Part shown: positions 1-9,699 of the stretch, piece after piece
How positions within the stretch are numbered: position 1 is the first letter of the stretch
Layout of the letters: each line of letters begins with the position of its first letter
Translations under genes and position numbers: made by a program
Notes under the pieces: model-generated
Databases searched by the model: none
Told to the model about the DNA's origin: nothing
Seen by the model: only the letters and a program-made list of their open reading frames with translations
Assembly: GCF_003148625.1 (NCBI RefSeq)
Contig: NZ_QGGO01000034.1
Span: 1 to 59,389, forward strand
Origin: Arcicella aurantiaca
GTDB lineage: Bacteria; Bacteroidota; Bacteroidia; Cytophagales; Spirosomataceae
DNA: 59,389 bases
Direction of reading: 5' to 3'

Positions 1-3000
1 AAATACTGATACGCTGGTGAACCTGTTGGTGCTACGCAACCTGCATCTCCAGAACCATTCGTATAATTATAAGGTTGTGTTCCACCGATAGGGTTCAACT
101 CTGTTCCAGCATTTCCACTATCATTACCGCCCGCACTTGGTATTCTTGGAGACGGTGTACTGACACATAAACTTATTGTTACCATTACTGAATCTGCTCC
201 ACCTGTGCCGAAACATCCACTTACTTTATCTCTATACAAAGCATAATATTTGCCCGCCCCTACATTCAGATTACTTAAAGTATCTGTTGGAGAGTTTGGT
301 GTTTTTCTTGTGCTCCAAACTAAATTTGTGCCTGCTGGTTTTGTACCTGTGTTGGTCATTGTAGCAAGATTCACAGTTATAGCTGGGCATGTATTTGTTG
401 CAGTTGTCTGTGTAATTACTGGTACGGCTGTACCTGCTGTACAAGGCGGGCAAGGTGCCAGTGTAATTTCGTTGGTTTTTTGTGAGGCCTCTTCTGCACA
501 ATCAGAGTTAGGGTCTGCCGAAATAGTCGATTTCATTACAAATGTACTGTCTGATGTATTTGTACGTACCTGATAAGCAAACGTTGATGTACCCGTTGGA
601 ATAGACATACCCGTAATTTCTAAAAACTCTAATCCGTCATAGCTTGATTGACCGTCTGGCAATGCTATTGTACCACCTAAAGTTGTACTTACGCTACTAC
701 CTACCATCGTAAATTTACCTTCTAAGGCTGTCTTAAACTCGACACCTGTAATTGCAGCACCTGTTGTATTATTTACTGTAACCGTAAAGGTCAATACCTC
801 GTTTTGTTTGTAGCATGTTTTATCTACTGTATGCGAGATAGTTGGTACTGGGGCTGGTTGAGCCGAAGTACTTGACCATGTGTTATTATTACCACAGTTA
901 CTTTGAATAGCTCCTACGGTACCACCATTTACAGTAATTGATGCTTTATTAGCATAACCTGCACTTCCTGTATTCGTAAATTTGGCACTTGCAAATACAC
1001 TTATTTCCATTCCTGGTGGAATTGTAATGCTTGTTACCGATAAATTGGTTGTTCCTGCATACGCATTTGTTGTACCACCATAAGTACCTGCTTCATAGCC
1101 ATCAGTTATCCAAGCCATGCCTGCTGGCAATACATCGGTTAGATTAACTACTTTGGCTACGACGCAACTTAGATTTTTAAGTTTATACTCAAAACGAAGA
1201 TTTTCACACGTTTTCTTTGCTGTTACGCCATCTGCTATCAGTCTTTTGAATATAACATCGTCATCGTTCATTGCACAAACGTCGTCTACTTCAGGGCAAA
1301 TAAATTGAACATTACCTATGCCTATTCTTTGGAAACGATTGCCGGTTCCGCCTTTGGTTGATTTCCAAATGATTTCTATTTTATTTACGGCTCTGTCAAA
1401 ATAAACGTTTAGTTTGCCTCGCTTATCGAAATAGCCAGACCACTTGCTGTTACCTGTTGCCACATTACCCGAAATAGTAAATGTTTTGTGTGCCTCATCA
1501 ACAGCTGTAAGAATTGGCATAATGAGCGTAGTGCCGCAATACCCTTTAATCTCTACTATATCTTTACAGTCAACCGCCCAGCGGTCTATGGCATTAATAT
1601 CGAACTTCACCTTTGATGCTTTATCCATCGTAAATACCCCGGTATATGCTCCACCATTGGGTGTACCTGTTGGTGTAAGATTATCCCACCTATCTAACAA
1701 AAGCGTTTTTCCATATCTTATCGGGCGAACACCTTTTGCAAACTCAACTCCTTGTGGGTCATTGAAAATCATGCTTAGGTTTTGACCTGTTCCGAGTGTT
1801 CTCGTTACAGCTGTATTCGATGCCGTTGGAATTGGCCAAAATGGTGCTTTGTCCCATTCTAATGTAGTAGAACTATACGCACATTTAGGACAAACACCTG
1901 CACCTCTCACACCACCAAACGTAAAATACTCTCCGTTCTTTAATTTAACTGTAAATGTAGCGGTAGTACCGTCATCATTCATAGTACCATCAATCTTACG
2001 GTATGTGCCTGCTCCGAAAGTTGGCGAACTACCAATTATAATATATGGCTGGTCGTTGATACCAGAAGCTGCGAAATCCATTTTTAGAATTACACCACCT
2101 ACTGAATTGATATTGGCTACTTTCCATACGGTGCTTAATTTTACTGAGTTGGCAATGCTTCCGCATGATAAAGCAAAGGTTGTGTATAAAGACAAGGGTT
2201 GCCCGTTATCACCTACCATCAATGATTGCCCATCTACCAATGATACTGTACGAGAAGCATCTTGATTGCTGGATACAAAATCATTTTGTAAAGCCATTTT
2301 CAATACGCCACCTGCATCTGTGCTTTGGCTTACCTTTTGGTTTAAGGCTGACGCATCGTCTCTGGCAATACCAAAAACATTGCTACCATAATCTTGTGTG
2401 GCTGGCCACATAATTGACCCCGAACTATTGAGATAGTTCGTTGCTTTATCCATCGTTATACCATATTTAAGAGCAATATAAGACTGTGCTTTCTGTAACT
2501 CTACATTGGTTAGCACTCTGTTATATACAATTACTTCAGGTATATCTCCTACAAAAGGCTCCGCAATGCCATCGGGTTTTTGAGCACCGACTGAAAAATT
2601 CCCCGTAAACCCTCCTGCAGGAAAAGTTCCATCGGTGATAGGTGGTAGGTACATATTTTGCAAGCCATTAAAACCAATCTGACGCACACCAGCAGTACCT
2701 GCCAGATTAGCATGTGTACTATACCCAACTGTAAATTTCCCCTCTAATAAAGTAGGGTGATAAGTTGCAACATGAGATGTTGCTTCAACATACGACAGGT
2801 ATTTATCCCCATTAATGTGGTCACTGGGATAATCCGCTCCCCCTCCAAACGAAACAAGTGTGTGATATAACGCAGTTGTTCTTGTACATTGGAACGCATT
2901 GATGAGCGTCATTGGGTTTGTTGTTGCAGGTATAATTAAGTTTGCCTTCGTATTACCAATAGATTCTGAACCAGTAAACCTAACAACTGGGTTAAAGTTC

Positions 3001-3275
3001 CTTGCATTTTCATGATAGAAAGGTTGCCAATTAGCATTGGTTTGAACTACATGAAAGCCGAGACCACTTTTGTCTTGCCAACTTGATATTGACCCACCTT
3101 GGGTTGTGGTATTAGTACCATCATTGGCTTTCAACCAAAGCCTCAGCCCTGTTGTAACCCCACCGGGGGCTTGGGCATTTGCTTGTTGTCCTACTACTAT
3201 CATAGCCACCAGTATAAACACGGTTTGCAACCAACGTGCTATTAGACTTGTTTGTTTTTGAAAATGTGTTTTCAT
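1..3275 (-). CDS. Large secreted LamG-like/DUF11-type surface protein, 3' end outside window
   Basis: The reading frame is open from an ATG at 3275 down to base 1 (about 1091 codons) with no stop, so only the N-terminal part is present. It opens with a signal peptide (hydrophobic FILVAMIVVG, then an Ala-rich cleavage region near residue 35). A concanavalin/LamG-like domain follows (residues about 40-260; motifs LRLWLKAND near its start and IYNR/ALKYGIT-like segments near its end), typical of Bacteroidota surface proteins. Residues about 620-900 hold Cys-rich DUF11-like segments with the phrase LTDVLPAGMAW. The C-terminal part seen here has Gly/Thr-rich strands. The role is probably adhesin or outer-surface structure, exported by Sec and perhaps T9SS. 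The sorting tail, if any, lies outside the window. The gene at the other end of the window may be its continuation. Confidence 0.85.
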   Translation of the reverse strand, partial: MKTHFQKQTSLIARWLQTVFILVAMIVVGQQANAQAPGGVTTGLRLWLKANDGTNTTTQGGSISSWQDKSGLGFHVVQTNANWQPFYHENARNFNPVVRFTGSESIGNTKANLIIPATTNPMTLINAFQCTRTTALYHTLVSFGGGADYPSDHINGDKYLSYVEATSHVATYHPTLLEGKFTVGYSTHANLAGTAGVRQIGFNGLQNMYLPPITDGTFPAGGFTGNFSVGAQKPDGIAEPFVGDIPEVIVYNRVLTNVELQKAQSYIALKYGITMDKATNYLNSSGSIMWPATQDYGSNVFGIARDDASALNQKVSQSTDAGGVLKMALQNDFVSSNQDASRTVSLVDGQSLMVGDNGQPLSLYTTFALSCGSIANSVKLSTVWKVANINSVGGVILKMDFAASGINDQPYIIIGSSPTFGAGTYRKIDGTMNDDGTTATFTVKLKNGEYFTFGGVRGAGVCPKCAYSSTTLEWDKAPFWPIPTASNTAVTRTLGTGQNLSMIFNDPQGVEFAKGVRPIRYGKTLLLDRWDNLTPTGTPNGGAYTGVFTMDKASKVKFDINAIDRWAVDCKDIVEIKGYCGTTLIMPILTAVDEAHKTFTISGNVATGNSKWSGYFDKRGKLNVYFDRAVNKIEIIWKSTKGGTGNRFQRIGIGNVQFICPEVDDVCAMNDDDVIFKRLIADGVTAKKTCENLRFEYKLKNLSCVVAKVVNLTDVLPAGMAWITDGYEAGTYGGTTNAYAGTTNLSVTSITIPPGMEISVFASAKFTNTGSAGYANKASITVNGGTVGAIQSNCGNNNTWSSTSAQPAPVPTISHTVDKTCYKQNEVLTFTVTVNNTTGAAITGVEFKTALEGKFTMVGSSVSTTLGGTIALPDGQSSYDGLEFLEITGMSIPTGTSTFAYQVRTNTSDSTFVMKSTISADPNSDCAEEASQKTNEITLAPCPPCTAGTAVPVITQTTATNTCPAITVNLATMTNTGTKPAGTNLVWSTRKTPNSPTDTLSNLNVGAGKYYALYRDKVSGCFGTGGADSVMVTISLCVSTPSPRIPSAGGNDSGNAGTELNPIGGTQPYNYTNGSGDAGCVAPTGSPAYQY

Positions 3276-4141
3276 TTATTGTTTATTTATTATTGGTCAA
3301 TTTCTTTGTAATACCTTGTCAAAAATCTTTTTAAAAAATAATTATTAATTACACTGTTTATTAATCAATACCTTAATTACTTTTCAAAGTGGATTATATA
3401 AGTGGGAATTACCTCTATCGACCTAATACTTAAATCCAAACTGAACGACGGTCTTCTCTACTTATTGGTAATAAAATAGCAAGTTTCAATCCTCTATATT
3501 TTATAAAAAGGTGCAGTACTTATCATTTTAGTTTTATTTGGGTTAATTGACTTATTATGGGCTGGTATGCCAAAGAAAAACAGGTTGTTTTGGCACAAAA
3601 TCAAGCCATTTTGGACACTGAATTTGAACGCTCGCTCTGATTGCATTTATAATGCCATTTTGTTTTTCCAAAAGGTTTTTCCCTTATCAATTTGGTCTTA
3701 CTGAAGATTGATTATTTTATTTTTTTCTAAAACCCCATAGCAGTATAATCAGCTATCATTAACCCTTTGCATTGCTAATTTTAAGACATGGTATAAAGAG
3801 AAAAGTCTTTGTACAAAATGGTCTTTCACTTACCATTTTAGTTTAAGTAGGGACGACCGTAGTTCGGTCTGGGCTTTAGATAGGATTTAGGATTATCATG
3901 AGCGAATTATCAATGGCTTATGATATGTAGTTTAAGGGGTTGGGGTTAGCTGAATAGGTTAGCTGAGTGTATCCATAATTACGATTAAAGACCAATTCGT
4001 CAAGGTTACGCACCCATCTAAATCAATCGTAATAATCTTGAAGAATAACTTAATGCTATTAGGGGTTAGTATCATCATGAGTCATTGATAATCAAGCTCA
4101 TGATAATACTAACCCCTAAATCTCAACACCTACTTATGAGG
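3276..4141. other. Long intergenic stretch without a recognisable gene
   Basis: These 866 bases are AT-rich and I find no credible coding sequence. They lie between the 5' end of the LamG-type gene and the 3' end of the histidine kinase gene. The right half carries two copies of a palindromic intergenic repeat (around 3880-3930 and 4061-4117). The upstream region of the LamG gene should contain its promoter, but I could not find a perfect TAnnTTTG element; the closest, near 3330, has one mismatch. Confidence 0.5.
4061..4117. repeat. 21-bp inverted repeat, member of a palindromic intergenic repeat family
   Basis: Arms 4061-4081 and 4097-4117 are complementary with one mismatch and enclose a 15-base loop that is itself nearly palindromic. 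The outer part reads AGGGGTTAGTAT and its complement. Similar sequences with the core ATCATGAG/CATTGAT/AAGCTCATG occur near 3890, 8345-8385, 9225-9260 and 13740-13770. The element sits 25 bases after the kinase stop codon. It could fold in RNA as a 3' stem-loop, but no T-run follows on the minus strand, so a repeat family is a better description than a terminator. Confidence 0.7.
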
Positions 4142-6265
4142 TCATTTACGATAAGGATTAATTAAAAGATTAAAAATAGTTCCTTGCGTGTTGTCGCTTG
4201 TTACGAAAAGAGAAGAGTTATTTTTTTTTGCGAATTGGCTCATCAAAATTATGCCTAAACCTAATCCGTTTACCCCTACTTCTGGTTTTTGTTTTTCATC
4301 AAATACTTCTTGAATAAAATTAACCTTTTGAGCAGGAATGAGGTCTCCAGAGTTGGTTACACGTATCACAACTTGATTATTGACTTGTAGTTTTTTTACT
4401 TCAATACCAATTTTACCATTTGCAGGAGTATTTGTTTTGGCATTGTCTATCATATTTCTAATGATAATAATTATAGACTTTGAACTGGTATATAATTGAA
4501 CATCATCTTGAATCTCTATTGATATAGTAATATTTTTGGTTTCAATAGCAGCCTTGTACAATAAAATTAATTCATTTACTAATAACGAAATATCCACTTG
4601 TTGTGGGGCTAAGTCCATTTCAAATGAATTTGACGTTCCCCAATCAATGGTGTTGTCTAATAAAATAGCGGTATGACAACTAATCCACTCAATCTGATTG
4701 GCAACTTTATTTAAGTCGTTCAATCTATTATTCTTTATCAAATACCCAAGCACTTTTCCTATATCATTGAGCGAGTTGATAGAGCCACGAAGGTCATGAG
4801 TTAAAATTGTGTAAAATTGATTTCGGAAAGAGTTTCTTCTTTTTTCATTGATAAATTGTCGTCTCAATATAAATAATAATATAAAGGTCAATGCCAATAA
4901 AAGCGTACCGAATACGATATACAAAGTCAGTGTTTTGTTTTGCTCAAACATCGCTTCAGACTTTGCCGTGGCAATTCGTTTCTCATTATTTAATTTACTT
5001 ACCTTGAGTTTATCTTGACTTAACTTTAAATCATTTTTATATTTCAACACTTCAATATCTCGCTCTTTAATTTTTAGGTCGTGTTGGAGTTCTCTTTGAT
5101 TAAGCGTTGCTAATTTCTTCTCATTGGCAAGGTTTTGAGCTTCAATCTCAAATTTTTCATAATTATATCTATACTGTATTTGCAATAAAGCCTTTCTGCT
5201 TGATTCTTCTGCATCAAGACGTTGATAATAAAAAATACTATCTACTAAAGTATTACCCATTTTGGTATCATTTAGGCGTAATGCTAATTGCCGTTGACAA
5301 TTTAGAATTTCAATTAAACGGAAATACTTTGTTTCTGTAAAAGCAGGAAAATAAAAATTATCTGGAATTTTTCTAAAAGCCACTTTGGCGAGGTTAAATT
5401 CTTTGTTGGCTAAATCAAACTGATTCATATTCAAGTAATTGAAACCTAACTGAAAATGAATTTTTGAAAGCATGAAATAATTGTTCTCTGGTGTTTTGCG
5501 TAATATTTTGTTATTTATCTCAACCGATTTTTTATGGTTGTTTATCGTCGTAAAAAACCTACCTTCCATAAACTTAACCCAATTAAAGGCATAAGATAAT
5601 TCTGGATTGCTATTAAAGGTTTTCAAGATGTCTGACACTAATTTATAAAGATAGACAGAGTTGCCCTTCGTTTGTAAAGCGATTTGTTCATTACTCAGAG
5701 TAGTCACTAAATACAATATATTATCGTGTGGGTCTTGAGTTTTTGCGATAAGTTTTTGAGCTTTAGACAGATAATACTTTGCCAATTCTTTTTTCTCAAT
5801 AACGGAGAAGTTTAAAGAAATTAAACTTTGATAACAAAGAATACTCACCTGAGCAGATAAATCATTCAAGATTTCACTTTCTCTGAATGCTTCCGATAAA
5901 TACGTGAGAGCTTCATCATTTTTTGAGAGGGAGTTCAGATATAAACCTCTTTGAAATTTACCAAAAGTTATTCCTAAACGATGGTTTAATTTTTTACTTA
6001 CAAATTCTATTTCTTGTAAATGTCTAAAACTTTCATTGCTTGCTTTCCATAGATATGACATTTCAGCTTTGACCAGATTTTTAAGCCTTACCTCGTTGAT
6101 TGTTGGATTAACAACCAACCATTTTTCTAAACTATCTACGTTGTCTTCTGCGTGCATATCTTTAAAGGTGTATTTCTGTGCATACCCTTGACAAGAAATA
6201 AGTAGAAGAAAAAGAGCTAATATATTTTGATTAATAGCTCTATTTTTGGCGGTAAAATAGCTCAT
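4142..6265 (-). CDS. TPR-containing sensor histidine kinase
   Basis: The 707-residue protein has an N-terminal signal peptide (LALFLLLISCQGYAQ). A helical, TPR-like sensor region fills residues about 35-330, a charged coiled coil about 345-440, and one transmembrane segment about 445-468. The cytoplasmic kinase follows: H490 in THDLRGS is the phosphoacceptor, N608 lies in the N-box (MIDNAKTNTP), and GLGLG is near 668. The G1 box is degenerate (TNSGDLIP rather than DxGxG). The architecture, with a periplasmic TPR sensor, one membrane segment and a kinase core, is common in Bacteroidota. The LytTR response regulator at 8419-9141 is the nearest possible partner, though an AraC gene lies between them. 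The signal is unknown. Confidence 0.88.
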   Translation of the reverse strand: MSYFTAKNRAINQNILALFLLLISCQGYAQKYTFKDMHAEDNVDSLEKWLVVNPTINEVRLKNLVKAEMSYLWKASNESFRHLQEIEFVSKKLNHRLGITFGKFQRGLYLNSLSKNDEALTYLSEAFRESEILNDLSAQVSILCYQSLISLNFSVIEKKELAKYYLSKAQKLIAKTQDPHDNILYLVTTLSNEQIALQTKGNSVYLYKLVSDILKTFNSNPELSYAFNWVKFMEGRFFTTINNHKKSVEINNKILRKTPENNYFMLSKIHFQLGFNYLNMNQFDLANKEFNLAKVAFRKIPDNFYFPAFTETKYFRLIEILNCQRQLALRLNDTKMGNTLVDSIFYYQRLDAEESSRKALLQIQYRYNYEKFEIEAQNLANEKKLATLNQRELQHDLKIKERDIEVLKYKNDLKLSQDKLKVSKLNNEKRIATAKSEAMFEQNKTLTLYIVFGTLLLALTFILLFILRRQFINEKRRNSFRNQFYTILTHDLRGSINSLNDIGKVLGYLIKNNRLNDLNKVANQIEWISCHTAILLDNTIDWGTSNSFEMDLAPQQVDISLLVNELILLYKAAIETKNITISIEIQDDVQLYTSSKSIIIIIRNMIDNAKTNTPANGKIGIEVKKLQVNNQVVIRVTNSGDLIPAQKVNFIQEVFDEKQKPEVGVNGLGLGIILMSQFAKKNNSSLFVTSDNTQGTIFNLLINPYRK

Positions 6266-6306
6266 TAATATTAAAGTAAATTTCTGAATTAGTTTATGTT
6301 ATACGA

Positions 6307-6458
6307 TGAAGCTGTTTAAACTTTCGCTACCAATTGCCTATTATTTAAAGATGTCTTCATTATTTTTCAACGTAGCTCTGCTATATGTCAAAAATTCGCT
6401 TCGACCTCTTTAAAAATAAACAAATTTTCAAAAGATACCGAAAGTTTAAACAGCTTCA
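6307..6458. mobile_element. MITE-like element with perfect 20-bp terminal inverted repeats
   Basis: The 152-base element is bounded by 6307-6326 (TGAAGCTGTTTAAACTTTCG) and its exact complement at 6439-6458. It has no coding capacity. Its right 87 bases (6372-6458) recur at 10963-11049 with about three differences. I see no clear target-site duplication. The size, perfect termini and second partial copy suggest a non-autonomous mobile element, but no matching transposase is in the window. Confidence 0.6.
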
Positions 6459-6480
6459 AAATATAATACTCCTGATTCCA

Positions 6481-6506
6481 TAAAACACTTTCGCAGGAAG
6501 TCTAAT
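6481..6506 (-). repeat. 26-bp repeat ATTAGACTTCCTGCGAAAGTG..., copy 1 (inverted)
   Basis: This is the exact reverse complement of 10887-10912, and 25 of its bases also match 9306-9330. It lies just right of the MITE-like element. The three copies share the core GACTTCCTGCGAAAGTGTTTT. A diverged relative forms both arms of the inverted repeat at 20787-20841. Confidence 0.75.
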
Positions 6507-6861
6507 AATCAGATAGGGGTTTGTGTAAAAAATTAAGTCAGCCCAATTATTACACAAACCCACTAAATGATTACCTACAATGTTTGATTATGCTGATTAT
6601 TAAAAGCAACATAATGCTTTCGCTTGCGGAACATTATAGAAGAAATAAAAATGGTTAGGTAAAGCAATCGTATAAATTTAAACAAGTTTACTATTTTATT
6701 TTTTTACAATCAATTGAAAATTAGATATATATAATACAAAACCATAAACAAGAAACCTTTTTTAAGTTAATGATTTTGAATAAATAATGTTCTATTTTTA
6801 GACGTTTTGCATAGGATATTTTACTTCTTCATTCCTTGGGGTAGCCACTGCTTTAAGTATT

Positions 6862-7719
6862 CTAATTTTTAGAGAAAAATTCACTTGGAGGATATTGAAA
6901 TTTATGTTTAAATAATCTGGTAAATCCAGAAGGATGATTAAATCCAATTTTATAAGATACCTGAGATATTGAAAGTTCTCCTGCTTGTAGCAATTCTCTG
7001 GCAAGAATTAATTTTCTTCCTAAAATATATTGATGAGGGCTTTCATTAAATTCTTTTTGAAATAATAGCTTGAATTTACTTACACTCATACCTGTCATAA
7101 TTGCCATTGATTGCACTGTTGGGCAAGTTTTATAAAGTTCAGCTTCTACTTTTCGCATTACATTTTTTATTTTTCTTATTTCTAATGATTGCGATTTGAA
7201 AGTATCGTTTTCACCCAAAATAACGCCAAAATATTTTAACAAATCATAGATAAATAAGGTATAATACGACTGTAAAAATTGTTGCTTAAAAGTTGAATTT
7301 GAATATTCTCGTTCAAATGATAAAAACTTAGATGAAAATGTTCCGAAGTCAGCAGAGAATTCATTTCTCATTTTCTTGAGTAATTCTTCTATATTCTTAT
7401 CGTCAAATTCTTGTAATAATGGAATACATGATTTTAAATAACTGATACTTATTACGACACATATACAGATGGAGTTGTTGGTATAAAGTTCTACAAACAA
7501 ATAACTACCATGTATATAATTTAAAATATAGTTACTTAGTAATTTGAGTTGTGATAAATCCTCTGACAAAATACAAAAATGAGAGGCATTACTCCCAAAA
7601 TCATAAATTCTGGAGTCTGCATGGATAATAAGATTAATGTCAATAGAGTCTTTACTTGCATTACCCTGCAATACTTGACATCTATAATTAACGGGTACTA
7701 TTTTAAGATTACTTGTCAT
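6862..7719 (-). CDS. AraC-family transcriptional regulator
   Basis: The 285-residue protein has a non-conserved N-terminal half (residues 1-180) and a C-terminal AraC/XylS DNA-binding domain (about 190-283). The domain shows two helix-turn-helix units: MAIMTGMSVSKFKLLFQ, and ISQVSYKIGFNHPSGFTRLF followed by PSEFF. The N-terminal part matches none of the sensory domains I know, so the ligand is unknown. The gene stands alone with about 600-700 non-coding bases on each side. Several regulators and intergenic repeats surround it, and the target is not evident. The ATG at 7719 fits the family's usual length. Confidence 0.88.
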   Translation of the reverse strand: MTSNLKIVPVNYRCQVLQGNASKDSIDINLIIHADSRIYDFGSNASHFCILSEDLSQLKLLSNYILNYIHGSYLFVELYTNNSICICVVISISYLKSCIPLLQEFDDKNIEELLKKMRNEFSADFGTFSSKFLSFEREYSNSTFKQQFLQSYYTLFIYDLLKYFGVILGENDTFKSQSLEIRKIKNVMRKVEAELYKTCPTVQSMAIMTGMSVSKFKLLFQKEFNESPHQYILGRKLILARELLQAGELSISQVSYKIGFNHPSGFTRLFKHKFQYPPSEFFSKN

Positions 7720-8418
7720 ATTTTAATAATTAGCTCTATTGATAAGCTTAATAACTGAGAGCAAATATTTAAAATATTTAAGTTTTCTTCTTTGCACAAA
7801 AGCCATATTGGTACATATCAGTCTTATTTTGGGTGATAAAGAAGTGTTTTTAGTTTTTTTTGAAGGTTAATCAACTTTGCAAATGAGCTAATTTGTTAAA
7901 AATTAGTTTGTATTTGAATAGCTTACGTCAGCTTGATTAATAGCGAGTTTCAACTCATTTCTACAACTATTTACATAGAAAAAGCCACCCTGCTAAGTCA
8001 TGACATTAGAAGGGTGGCTAAAATATTTAGAACTTAAAATTCAAGCCGCCTGCATTGAAAATTAAATTATAAACATAATTTCTAAATAGGAGAAAAAAAC
8101 TATTTTTTTTGTTTCTAAAATAATAGTCCAAAGCTACAATAGCTGCTTAAAATTATATTTTGATTTTATCATTAACGTACATAAACTACTCATAAAGGGG
8201 GGTAACTGGCTTAAAATTCAATTTTACCACAAAATCAATAAATAGAGGTTGGGATTTGGAGATTAGGATTTAGTAATACGACAAATTTGACTATCAATGG
8301 TTTTAAGGCAGCACTTTATCTTGCCTTATTACTTAATCGTGTAACATTTAGGTTTACCATAAGCCATTGATATTCAAGCTCATGTAAATCCTAAATCCCA
8401 ACCCCTACCAAATAGGTA
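7720..8418. other. Intergenic stretch between AraC and LytTR genes
   Basis: These 699 bases contain no gene that I can support. They carry a GC-rich hairpin (7983-8019), a partial copy of the palindromic repeat near 7930-7955 (AGCTTGATTAATAGCGAG), and another copy at about 8345-8385 just downstream of the LytTR gene. Nothing else stands out. Confidence 0.5.
7978..8019 (-). terminator. Stem-loop followed by T5 on the minus strand
   Basis: AGCCACCCT (7983-7991) pairs with AGGGTGGCT (8011-8019) around a 19-base loop. On the minus strand the stem is followed by TTTTT (7978-7982), as in an intrinsic terminator. It lies about 400 bases beyond the LytTR stop and about 260 bases before the AraC start. 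It could end read-through from the LytTR gene. Confidence 0.5.
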
Positions 8419-9141
8419 TTAGGTAATTATTGTTGTTAAATTTTTCTTGAAACTTTTGCCAATAGGTAATGTAATTCCCCTGTTGAGCATCAAAAAAGTA
8501 GAAGAAAGCGACTCAATATATTTTATGTTTATCGCAAATTTATGATGTATCCTCACGAAAGAATCGTCATTAATATCTTCTAAAATTTTGGTCATTGATT
8601 TTTTTTGAATGTACTTTCGGTTAATTGAATGAATAAAACAATAATTACCATCAGCTTCTAAATACATTATTTCATCAAAAGCTAATTTTTCAATACTATT
8701 GGTATTACCTTTTAGAAATAAGTGCTTTTTGTTGAGTAGCAAACTTGCCTGTTCTTTACTAAAATCATTAATGACATTTTCTATGGTAGATTGTAGTGTC
8801 AATTTGTGAAAAGGCTTAATTAGATAATGAACATCTCCGTGCATTTTAGCTTGTTGATATACCTCAGAGTCAGGCGATTGTGTAATCAATATCACAGGAA
8901 TATTACTATTGCCTAATTTTTTCAGCAATTCAATACCAACGGCAGTTTTATTATTGAAAATATCTGATATAATTAAATCTATCGTATTCTTTTGGACAAA
9001 CTCCAATAGCAAATCTAATTCTTCAAACATTCCAATGAGTTTAAAATTATATTTATTGGAAGAAAACTCTGATATCATAATCTCTATTTTGATACGATCA
9101 ATAGGATCATCTTCTAATATCACAATATTTATTTCATTCAT
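8419..9141 (-). CDS. LytTR-family response regulator
   Basis: The 240-residue protein has an N-terminal receiver domain (residues 1-125) with acidic residues EDD at 10-12, phosphoacceptor D60 in LIISDIF and K109 in YLIKPF. A C-terminal LytTR DNA-binding domain (about 140-238) contains FLKGNTNSIEKL, EADGNYCFIHS and the HHKFAINIKYIESL segment. Such regulators are often paired with 7TM or TPR histidine kinases in Bacteroidota, and the kinase at 4142-6265 is the only candidate in the window. The intergenic DNA downstream is rich in repeats. No target sites were identified. Confidence 0.9.
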   Translation of the reverse strand: MNEINIVILEDDPIDRIKIEIMISEFSSNKYNFKLIGMFEELDLLLEFVQKNTIDLIISDIFNNKTAVGIELLKKLGNSNIPVILITQSPDSEVYQQAKMHGDVHYLIKPFHKLTLQSTIENVINDFSKEQASLLLNKKHLFLKGNTNSIEKLAFDEIMYLEADGNYCFIHSINRKYIQKKSMTKILEDINDDSFVRIHHKFAINIKYIESLSSTFLMLNRGITLPIGKSFKKNLTTIIT

Positions 9142-9306
9142 AACTAAGTAAAACAGTGACGATTTAAGAATTACGATTTAAGAACGCTTCGCCGTAGCGA
9201 TTACAATTTACGATTACCATATATTTGATTACCAATCATTGATAATCATGTTTATGGTGGTACTAAATTACAATCCTACTTATAATACAGCAAAACTGTT
9301 TAACAA

Positions 9307-9332
9307 TAGACTTCCTGCGAAAGTGTTTTAAG
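9307..9332 (+). repeat. 26-bp repeat, copy 2 (left flank of ATPase gene)
   Basis: TAGACTTCCTGCGAAAGTGT followed by TTTAAG is identical to 10889-10914 and in the same orientation. The two copies bracket the DUF4143 ATPase gene 9700-10881, which is compatible with a gene cassette inserted or excised between short direct repeats. Confidence 0.75.
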
Positions 9333-9657
9333 CAGTCCATTAAAAACACAAATTAAGCTATAATTATTGAATTCTACTTTGACACATTAAATAAGAAGCG
9401 GTTTAAACTTTTGGAAAGTTCCTAAAAGGGAAACCCAAAATGGAATTGTTTGGGGACGTTAGACGGTAAATATCCAAAGCCCATCTTTATTTTTCGGAAT
9501 TATGTAGAATTGGGCGGAATAGTCCTCAACTACCCCCTGACAGCGGATGTCCGTCAAATAGTGTATCGTTCCAAATAGAATTAAGCAGTTCTTAGCGGTA
9601 ATTTATTGGCGATAATAAGTATATTTTATTAGATTGACGAAGAAAAAAAATACAATT

Positions 9658-9698
9658 ATTCAAGTATATTTGAATTAAAATTTAACATTTACTTGAAT
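9658..9698 (+). promoter_or_regulatory. Promoter with -7 element inside an inverted repeat
   Basis: TATATTTG (9665-9672) fits the Bacteroidota -7 consensus TAnnTTTG exactly and lies 27 bases before the ATG at 9700. It overlaps an inverted repeat whose arms are ATTCAAGTA (9658-9666) and TACTTGAAT (9690-9698), suggesting an operator over the promoter and start codon. I see no good -33 TTTG at the usual distance. Confidence 0.45.
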
Positions 9699-9699
9699 A

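Larger units (their letters stand above)
9142..9699. other. Repeat-rich intergenic stretch upstream of the DUF4143 ATPase gene
   Basis: No gene is visible. The stretch holds a block also present after 32966 (ACAGTGACGATTTAAGAA, then a GCCGTAG motif), a palindromic repeat copy near 9225-9260, the 26-bp repeat at 9307-9332, and a GTTTAAACTTT segment near 9390 that resembles the end of the MITE-like element. A promoter-like region precedes the ATPase gene. Confidence 0.5.

Noticed and set aside
250-573. Plus-strand open frames in the first 3 kb
   Set aside because: They lie opposite the continuous minus-strand LamG/DUF11 protein frame, which has a signal peptide and domain motifs.
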